DNA from: an uncultured Selenomonadaceae bacterium
GTDB taxonomy: Bacteria > Bacillota > Negativicutes > Selenomonadales > Selenomonadaceae
Length of the DNA: 11,874 bases
NCBI GenBank assembly: GCA_905233965.1
Contig: CAJOFG010000008.1
Coordinates: 9,619 to 21,492, forward strand
Reading direction: 5' to 3'
The notes under the pieces were generated by a model that saw only the letters and a list, made by a program, of their open reading frames with translations, was not told the origin of the DNA and did no database searches. This document shows positions 6,995 through 11,874 of the stretch, in pieces. Every line of letters starts with the position of its first letter. The first letter of the stretch is position 1. A program made the translations under genes and the position numbers.

Positions 6995-7852
6995 TCAAAG
7001 AATTTTCCCGCCGAACAAATTCAAAGCGTTTTCGCCGAGAATTTTTTTTGCGTCCTCCTCCGGTATCGGAAGATTTTTTATAAATTCGACGGAATTTTTT
7101 TGCGAACTCCAAGGGCTGTCCGTCCCGAAAATAATTTTGTCGAATCCGAAAGTTTTGCACAGGTCGAGAAAATTTTTTTCGTTCAGCATTTCAAGCTCCG
7201 CCGGCTCCCAAACGCAATCCGGGCGCGGAATAATTTTCCCGAACGAAAAAGCCGTGTCGAGATAAATTTTCGTGCCGGCTAAAATTTTTTTCACCGCGTC
7301 CCAATTTTTCCAGCCGCCCATATGCGCAAGGACAAATTTAAAATCGCCTATCGTTTCGACGACGCGCCGCGACATTTCCGGAGAGCAACGGATAACGCCG
7401 GGAAAACCTATGTCAAGCCCGGCATGAGTGAGGACGATTAAATCCAGTTCGGCGGCGCGATAAAATATTCGCAGAAATTTTTTGTCGTCAAGGTCGGTAT
7501 CTTGATAAACCGGATGAATTTTAATTCCCTTCAAGCCGAGATTTTTTATCTTGTTCAATTCGGTTTTAAAATTCGTAAAGTCCGGGTGGATACAGCCGAA
7601 TGAAAAAATTCCGCGCTCAAAAAAATTTTCGTTCGTCCGTGCGGCAAAGTCGTTTATTTTTTCGACTTGATCCGGACGCGTCGCAACCGGCAGGACAACG
7701 GAAACATCAACGCCGGATTTTTTCATCGACGCGGACAAGGAATTTATCGTTCCGTCAGTGAACGCGACGGTTCTGCTTTTACGGCTCAAATTTTCAATCG
7801 TCCGGGCGGCAATTTTGTCCGGGAAAGTGTGCGTGTGAATGTCAATTACCAT
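6995..7852 (-). CDS. Amidohydrolase-2 family metal-dependent hydrolase
   Basis: This is a 285-aa TIM-barrel hydrolase, probably cytoplasmic. Metal and catalytic residues are recognisable in order: IDIHTHTF at the N-terminus (H6 and H8), GIKIHP (109-114, H113), LTHAG (141-145, H143), LAHMGG (175-180, H177) and FGTDSPW (242-248, D245). This spacing fits the amidohydrolase-related family that includes decarboxylase-like and lactonase-like enzymes and is distantly like TatD. The exact reaction cannot be predicted. The start is set at ATG 7852 because the conserved HTH motif should sit at the N-terminus and an AAGGAG-type site lies 12 bases upstream. Longer in-frame starts would overlap the divergent lipoprotein gene. 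It stands alone, divergent from the lipoprotein and convergent with the pur operon. Confidence 0.85.
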   Translation of the reverse strand: MVIDIHTHTFPDKIAARTIENLSRKSRTVAFTDGTINSLSASMKKSGVDVSVVLPVATRPDQVEKINDFAARTNENFFERGIFSFGCIHPDFTNFKTELNKIKNLGLKGIKIHPVYQDTDLDDKKFLRIFYRAAELDLIVLTHAGLDIGFPGVIRCSPEMSRRVVETIGDFKFVLAHMGGWKNWDAVKKILAGTKIYLDTAFSFGKIIPRPDCVWEPAELEMLNEKNFLDLCKTFGFDKIIFGTDSPWSSQKNSVEFIKNLPIPEEDAKKILGENALNLFGGKIL

Positions 7853-7902
7853 GTGATGATTCAACTCCTTGAAGTTACATAAATTTTTTTGGAGGTTTAA
7901 AA

Positions 7903-8436
7903 ATGTTTGACTCAAGCAGAAAAAATTTTCTTTTGGCGGCGATTTTTTCTTCTGCAATTCTTTTGACGGGTTGCGGACAAGATAAACCGGCTCCCGCGCC
8001 TCAACAGACGGAAACTCCCGCCGCTCAACCGGAAAAGACTTCCGACCGGGTTTCTCAGGCAGATAATTTTGCACTCGGAAAAGTTTCGCCGGGCATGAGT
8101 GAGGAAGAATTGGTTAAAGCTGTCGGAGAGCCGAAATCAAAAAGCCTCGACAACGAAGAGTGGCACTACGAAAATTTTAAAATCGAGTTCGACGACGACA
8201 AACCCGGCATTGTCGATAAAGTTTCGACGCTCGGCGACAAAGTCACCACTCCGAACGGTGTTGCCGTCGGACAAAGTTTGAACATTCTTATTGAAAAATT
8301 CGGAGAGCCGGCAAAAACCGATGACGATTCGGCGGAAAGAGAATTTACATTCTACAGCCCGGACAACAGAAAAGAAATTGAGTTTGAAGTTGTCAACAAA
8401 AAAATCGTAAAAATTACCTGTAAACTCAGAGATTAA
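7903..8436 (+). CDS. Lipoprotein with two tandem BamE/SmpA-like repeats
   Basis: A 177-aa protein with a lipoprotein signal peptide: charged start, hydrophobic core, and lipobox LLTGC with lipidated Cys24. A Pro/Gln/Ala-rich linker follows (28-46). The rest consists of two similar halves, 58-112 (GKVSPGMSEEELVKAVGEP...) and 118-177 (GVAVGQSLNILIEKFGEP...). Each has the pattern G-x-S/M-x-x-x-L/I-x-x-x-x-GEP followed by strands ending IVxKV/IVKIT. This resembles the alpha/beta BamE-SmpA-type fold, an inference from pattern only. The residue after Cys is Gly, which does not settle inner versus outer membrane. GGAGGT (7891-7896) lies 6 bases before ATG. The symporter gene starts 26 bases downstream, so they are probably co-transcribed. 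Confidence 0.8.
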   Translation: MFDSSRKNFLLAAIFSSAILLTGCGQDKPAPAPQQTETPAAQPEKTSDRVSQADNFALGKVSPGMSEEELVKAVGEPKSKSLDNEEWHYENFKIEFDDDKPGIVDKVSTLGDKVTTPNGVAVGQSLNILIEKFGEPAKTDDDSAEREFTFYSPDNRKEIEFEVVNKKIVKITCKLRD

Positions 8437-8462
8437 AAATTTCCGGAGGTAAAAATTTTCAT

Positions 8463-9998
8463 ATGAAACTTGCAATCCTTATTTTTTATTTCGCCGTTTT
8501 AATCGGAATCGGCTTGTACTGTCGCAAGCACGCCACCGACGTAAACGGTTTTGTTTTGGGCGGTCGAAACGTCGGTCCCTGGCTCACGGCTTTTGCTTAC
8601 GGCACGTCGTATTTTTCCGCCGTCGTCTTTGTCGGTTATGCCGGACAATTCGGTTGGCGTTACGGAATTGCGGCGACGTGGGCAGGAATAGGAAATGCTC
8701 TTATCGGTTCTCTGATGGCGTGGTTCATTCTCGGACGGAGAACCAGAATTATGAGTCAGCATTTGGATTCGGCGACCATGCCGCAATTTTTCGGAAAGCG
8801 TTTCGGTTCGGACGCTTTGAAAATCGGTGCGTCGATAATTATTTTTATCTTTATGATACCCTATACCGCGTCGCTTTACAACGGTTTATCCAGACTTTTC
8901 GGAATGGCATTTGATATTGACTACTCCGTTTGCATTTTGCTCATGGCGGTTTTGACGGCGGTCTATGTCATTGCCGGCGGATACATGGCGACGGCAATTA
9001 ACGATTTTATTCAAGGCTTGATAATGTTGGTCGGAATTGTCGCGATAATTTATGCCGTGTTTGAAACGCAGGGCGGATTCATGGCATCGCTTGACGGCTT
9101 GGCACGAATCACGGACGAAAAAGTTTCGACGACGCCGGGAATTTTTGCGTCCTTCTTCGGACCGGATCCGCTGAATTTATTGTTCGTCGTAATTTTGACT
9201 TCGCTGGGTACTTGGGGGCTTCCTCAAATGGTGCAAAAATTTTACGCGATAACCAATGAACAGGCAATTCAAAAAGGAACGATAATTTCAACTTTGTTTG
9301 CGTTCGTCGTTGCGGGCGGCTCATATTTTCACGGAGGATTCGGCAGACTTTTTTCGGACAAAATAGACATTGCGGCGAACGGATTCGATTCGATTGTCCC
9401 GACGATGCTTTCCGGACTTTCCGCCGGAATGATTGCAATGGTTGTAATTCTGGTTCTCTCCGCGTCGATGTCAACTTTATCGTCACTGGTCATTGCGTCG
9501 AGTTCAACTTTGACAATCGACTTGCTGAAGGATAACGTGATAAAAAATTTGAGTGAAGCGCGGCAAGTTTTAATCATGAGAATTTTAATCGTCGTCTTTA
9601 TCGCAATTTCGGCGGTCATTGCTCTGATTCAATACACCAGCTCGGTACATTTTATCGCGCAACTCATGGGCGTTTCGTGGGGCGCGATGGCGGGTTCGTT
9701 CCTCGCTCCGTTCATGTACTCGCTTTACTCAAAAAGAGTTACCGTCGCATCTTGTTGGGCGTGTTTCATTTTCAGCACGGTTTTGATGACGGCAAACATG
9801 ATTGTCCGTCCGATGTTCCCGGCAATAATGCAGTCGCCGATTAACAGCGGCGCGATCGCCATGCTTGCCGGACTTTTAATCGTGCCGATTGTCAGCGCGT
9901 TTACTTCAAAGCCGGAAAAAAATCTCGTGGACAACGCTTTTGCCTGCTACGATAAAGAAACTACCGTACCGCAAAGTGTCGCGCTCGGAAAAAAATAA
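8463..9998 (+). CDS. Sodium:solute symporter (SSS family, PutP/PanF-like)
   Basis: This is a polytopic inner-membrane transporter of the LeuT-fold SSS family, coupling Na+ entry to solute uptake. The 511-aa length and about 13 hydrophobic segments are typical. Visible family landmarks are a first helix LAILIFYFAVLIGIGLY followed by GFVLGGRNVGPWLTAFAYGTSYFS, the signature-like AGGYMATAINDFIQG (171-185), LGTWGLPQMVQKFYAI (248-263), and SASMSTLSS (333-341). In the last of these, Ser337-Thr338 matches the Na+-site Ser-Thr of PutP. The substrate cannot be told: proline, pantothenate, another organic anion or an unknown solute. CGGAGGT (8444-8450) precedes ATG by 12 bases. It lies between a duplicated lipoprotein and a RibD-like reductase, with no terminator on either side. 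Confidence 0.9.
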   Translation: MKLAILIFYFAVLIGIGLYCRKHATDVNGFVLGGRNVGPWLTAFAYGTSYFSAVVFVGYAGQFGWRYGIAATWAGIGNALIGSLMAWFILGRRTRIMSQHLDSATMPQFFGKRFGSDALKIGASIIIFIFMIPYTASLYNGLSRLFGMAFDIDYSVCILLMAVLTAVYVIAGGYMATAINDFIQGLIMLVGIVAIIYAVFETQGGFMASLDGLARITDEKVSTTPGIFASFFGPDPLNLLFVVILTSLGTWGLPQMVQKFYAITNEQAIQKGTIISTLFAFVVAGGSYFHGGFGRLFSDKIDIAANGFDSIVPTMLSGLSAGMIAMVVILVLSASMSTLSSLVIASSSTLTIDLLKDNVIKNLSEARQVLIMRILIVVFIAISAVIALIQYTSSVHFIAQLMGVSWGAMAGSFLAPFMYSLYSKRVTVASCWACFIFSTVLMTANMIVRPMFPAIMQSPINSGAIAMLAGLLIVPIVSAFTSKPEKNLVDNAFACYDKETTVPQSVALGKK

Positions 9999-10040
9999 TT
10001 TTCACAGTTTAAACGTATCAACGGAGGAGGAATTTTTTCG

Positions 10041-10724
10041 ATGAACAGCAAGCCCTACATTGTCTGCCACATGATGATGTCGATTGACGGCAGAATTGAT
10101 TGCGCCATGACGGCGAAACTTGCCGGCGTTGACGATTATTATAAAGCACTCGACAATTTGAACACGACCGCCGCGTTGAGCGGGAGGGTGACTGCCGAAC
10201 TCGAAATGGCGTTGCCCGGAAAGTTTGAGCCGAAAAAAAATATTCCTCTCGGCAGGGAAGAATATTCCCGCAAAAGGAAAGCCGACCGTTATGAAATTAT
10301 CGTCGATACGAAGGGCACACTTCTCTGGGATGAAGACAACGAATACGAAGACCATATAATCATAATCACCGGCGAAAATGTTTCGCGCGAATACGTCGCT
10401 TACCTTGACTTGCTCGGCGTGTCCCGGATTTCTTGCGGAAAGGATCGCGTCGATTTGAAACGGGCGACGGAAATTTTGGCTGAAAAATTCCAAGTCAAAC
10501 GACTTGCAGTAGTCGGAGGTTCTACGATAAATACCGCGTTCCTGAGTGCCGGACTTTTGGACGAGATAAGCATTTTAATCGGACCCGGCATTGACGGCAG
10601 GAAAGGACTTCAAGCCGTGTTCGACGGGTTGCCGGAAGATTCGGAGCCGATACCTCTTAAGTTGAAAGACATTAAAGCTTTTGAAAGCGGCGCGGTTCAA
10701 ATAATTTACTCCGTGCAAAAATAA
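10041..10724 (+). CDS. RibD C-terminal domain / dihydrofolate-reductase-fold reductase
   Basis: A 227-aa stand-alone protein of the RibD C-terminal family (bacterial bifunctional deaminase-reductase C-terminal domain), expected to be a cytoplasmic NAD(P)H reductase. It has MMMSIDGRI (11-19) near the start, LAVVGGSTINTAFLSAGLLDEI (155-176) with the GG nucleotide-binding turn, and LIGPGIDGRKG (179-189). There is no deaminase domain, so it is not a full RibD. The natural substrate is unknown: a riboflavin intermediate or another pteridine-like compound is possible. GGAGGAGG (10023-10030) lies 10 bases before ATG. It is 42 bases after the symporter with no terminator between them, which suggests the last gene of that operon. 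Confidence 0.82.
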   Translation: MNSKPYIVCHMMMSIDGRIDCAMTAKLAGVDDYYKALDNLNTTAALSGRVTAELEMALPGKFEPKKNIPLGREEYSRKRKADRYEIIVDTKGTLLWDEDNEYEDHIIIITGENVSREYVAYLDLLGVSRISCGKDRVDLKRATEILAEKFQVKRLAVVGGSTINTAFLSAGLLDEISILIGPGIDGRKGLQAVFDGLPEDSEPIPLKLKDIKAFESGAVQIIYSVQK

Positions 10725-10748
10725 AATTCTGATGAGCGAAATAAAAAA

Positions 10749-10784
10749 AACGACTCGAAAAAAATCCGGGTCGTTAATTTTTTT
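10749..10784. terminator. Bidirectional rho-independent terminator after the RibD-like gene
   Basis: AACGACTCG (10749-10757) pairs with CGGGTCGTT (10767-10775) through 9 pairs including one G-U, with a 9-base loop. T7 (10778-10784) follows on the plus strand, and an A run before it provides a T tract on the minus strand. It closes the lipoprotein-symporter-reductase operon. On the minus strand it sits right at the end of the LysM-like remnant, as a gene's own terminator would. Confidence 0.8.
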
Positions 10785-10875
10785 GCACTTCAGGCAAAAG
10801 CAATACTTTCTGCGGGAAAATCATGTTCGGAATTTTTTCCGTGTGACGTGCTTTTAAAATTCTTATGGCATTTCC
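10774..10875 (-). pseudogene. Remnant of a LysM-domain protein C-terminus
   Basis: A 33-codon minus-strand frame, bounded upstream by TGA (10876-10878) and ending in TAA (10774-10776), encodes a peptide with ILKARHTEKIPNMIFPQ followed by KVLLLPE. This matches the second half of a LysM peptidoglycan-binding domain, whose usual end is NPNxIYPGQxLxIP. It has no proper start codon with a ribosome binding site (only one internal ATG, Met18 at 10824). The first half of the domain is missing and the glpC terminator lies directly upstream. It therefore looks like the tail of a gene lost by deletion. The match is by eye over about 25 residues. Confidence 0.4.
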
Positions 10876-10884
10876 TCAAATCGT

Positions 10885-10919
10885 AAAAAAAAACCGCCCG
10901 AATTTTTCCCGAACGGTTT
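10885..10919 (-). terminator. Rho-independent terminator after the glpC-like gene
   Basis: On the minus strand AAACCGTTCGGG, loop AAAAA, TTCGGGCGGTTT can form a 12-pair stem in RNA. The outer six pairs are Watson-Crick (AAACCG/CGGTTT, 10914-10919 and 10891-10896) and four of the inner six are G-U. A T run follows (10885-10890). It lies 64 bases beyond the glpC stop codon. Confidence 0.72.
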
Positions 10920-10983
10920 GTAAAAATTTATGTGAATTTACACATGCCCGAAATTTAAGAGAGCACCTGCGACGAAAAATATT

Positions 10984-11874
10984 TCAATAAGCCGCCGCCA
11001 AAATTTCCAACGGGTGAACCGGCTTTACTTTTCCGCCGTGTTCGATTTGTACTCTGCAGGTGCCGCAGTCGGAAATAATCGCGTCGAAATCTTTTTTCGC
11101 GATACGTTCAAAAAGTTTCGCGCCTATCTTCATCGAAATTTCGTATTTGTCTTTTAAAAATCCGTAATTGCCCGCCAGACCGCAACAGCCCGCGTCGGCA
11201 AGTTTTATTTTCAGTCCGGGAATTTCTTCCAAAATTTCTGCGGCGGGAAGTCCGATACTTTGCGAAGTCAAATGGCAGGGAACGTGGTACAGCAAAGTTT
11301 TTTGCACGGAATTTAATTTTGCGTTAAACTCTCCGTTCGTCGCCAAAATTTCCAGAAACTCGAACGCGTCAAAAATATTTCTCCCTGCCTCATGCATTTC
11401 CGGTTCGTCGAAAAGTTCGTGATATTCTTCTTTCAACATCAGGGAGCAACTCGTACACGCCGCGACGACCGGAATATTTTTTTCCTTCCACTTCAAAATT
11501 TCCGCAACGTTGTTTTCTGCGTGTTCCTTCGCCTCGTCCAAAAATCCGGTGCCGACAAGCGGAGAGCCGCAACAATTAAATTTTTCGTCAATCAAAACTT
11601 CGCAGCCGTTCGCGTTCATGACTTTGACGAACGCCGTGCCGACTTGCGGCTGATTGTCGTTTATGAAACAGCCCGGATAAAAAATAATTTTTTTCTCTGA
11701 CGAAGGTTGAGAAATATTTTTGAACATTTCCAAAAACGAAGTCGGTGCGTAAGCTGGAATTTCCCTTTCGCCGGTAATTCCCAAAGAGCCGAACACGCCG
11801 AAAGTTTTTCCCAATTTCGTGCCGAGATTCGCAAACGTCGCGCCGCCGGGAATTTTTCGCACGAGTTTCGCCAT
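10984..11874 (-). CDS. glpC: Anaerobic glycerol-3-phosphate dehydrogenase subunit C-like Fe-S protein (partial, C-terminal part)
   Basis: The visible 296 residues contain two CCG (cysteine-rich) domains that bind Fe-S clusters and pass electrons toward quinone. Domain 1 has YPGC (66-69), NCCGSPL (100-106) and CTSC (140-143). Domain 2 has HVPC (197-200), GCCGLAGNYGF (229-239) and DCGTC (269-273). The ending HPLEILAAAY resembles E. coli GlpC (HPITLLAQAL). Full GlpC has an N-terminal 4Fe-4S ferredoxin domain of roughly 100 residues that is not seen here. The Met at 11872-11874 therefore probably lies inside a longer gene continuing past the right edge. A related lactate or glycolate oxidase Fe-S subunit is the main alternative. 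The TGA stop is at 10984-10986, and its own terminator follows. Confidence 0.82.
   Translation of the reverse strand: MAKLVRKIPGGATFANLGTKLGKTFGVFGSLGITGEREIPAYAPTSFLEMFKNISQPSSEKKIIFYPGCFINDNQPQVGTAFVKVMNANGCEVLIDEKFNCCGSPLVGTGFLDEAKEHAENNVAEILKWKEKNIPVVAACTSCSLMLKEEYHELFDEPEMHEAGRNIFDAFEFLEILATNGEFNAKLNSVQKTLLYHVPCHLTSQSIGLPAAEILEEIPGLKIKLADAGCCGLAGNYGFLKDKYEISMKIGAKLFERIAKKDFDAIISDCGTCRVQIEHGGKVKPVHPLEILAAAY

Noticed and set aside
6809..7282. Plus-strand open frame of 157 codons beginning just after the small secreted protein
   Set aside because: It runs through the terminator hairpin and antisense into the clear hydrolase gene. It is Phe/Asn-rich without any motif.
7853..8074. N-terminal extension of the amidohydrolase by 74 codons
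   Set aside because: It would overlap the divergent lipoprotein gene and put residues before the conserved N-terminal HTH motif. ATG 7852 fits the family.
7416..8105. Repeated 14-mer GGCATGAGTGAGGA near 7420 and 8090
   Set aside because: One copy is antisense to the hydrolase LTHAG codons and the other encodes GMSEE in the lipoprotein. A single shared 14-mer in about 12 kb is compatible with chance.
10930..10945. Inverted repeat ATGTG-N6-CACAT resembling a CRP/FNR-type operator
   Set aside because: It lies between two convergent 3' ends, downstream of glpC, where no promoter is expected. Five base pairs per arm in AT-rich DNA is weak.

Overview
The window reads as ordinary chromosomal DNA from a low-to-mid GC anaerobe of the Firmicutes type. 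Nearly every start has a strong GGAGG-like ribosome binding site, the DNA is full of AAAATTTT-like tracts, and the right end carries a GlpC-type anaerobic glycerol-3-phosphate dehydrogenase subunit. The lipoprotein has BamE-like repeats, so my best guess is Negativicutes (Selenomonas-like, Gram-negative-walled Firmicutes). That placement is inference and was not tested by any search.

Layout, left to right. (1) Bases 1-153, minus strand: a broken or partial reading frame whose N-terminus resembles the start of type III DNA methyltransferases (Mod). It runs into a stop in the region of an A6 run. (2) Bases 252-3475, plus strand: a promoter, a low-molecular-weight protein tyrosine phosphatase, sbcC (Rad50-like nuclease ATPase) and a rho-independent terminator. 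(3) Bases 3542-6892, plus strand: an acyl-CoA synthetase-like AMP ligase, purE, purC and a small secreted protein of unknown function, closed by a terminator that works in both directions. (4) Bases 6995-7852, minus strand: an amidohydrolase-2 metal-dependent hydrolase, with a near-consensus promoter firing antisense into its 3' end. (5) Bases 7903-10784, plus strand: a lipoprotein with two BamE-like repeats, a sodium:solute symporter and a RibD C-terminal-domain reductase, then a terminator. (6) Bases 10774-10875, minus strand: a short tail that looks like the end of a LysM domain protein, with nothing left upstream. (7) Bases 10885-11874, minus strand: a terminator and the 3' part of a glpC-like gene that runs off the right edge.

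How the genes work together: purE and purC are consecutive enzymes of de novo IMP synthesis. PurE makes CAIR and PurC makes SAICAR. They appear to be co-transcribed with, and just downstream of, an adenylate-forming ligase whose substrate cannot be read from the sequence. The lipoprotein, symporter and reductase have short gaps and no terminator between them, so they probably form one transcript. I find no RNA gene, CRISPR array, insertion sequence or phage signature, and no convincing new multi-gene system. The points most worth a second look are the broken Mod-like start, the LysM-like remnant, the antisense promoter at 6947-6975 and the duplicated lipoprotein.
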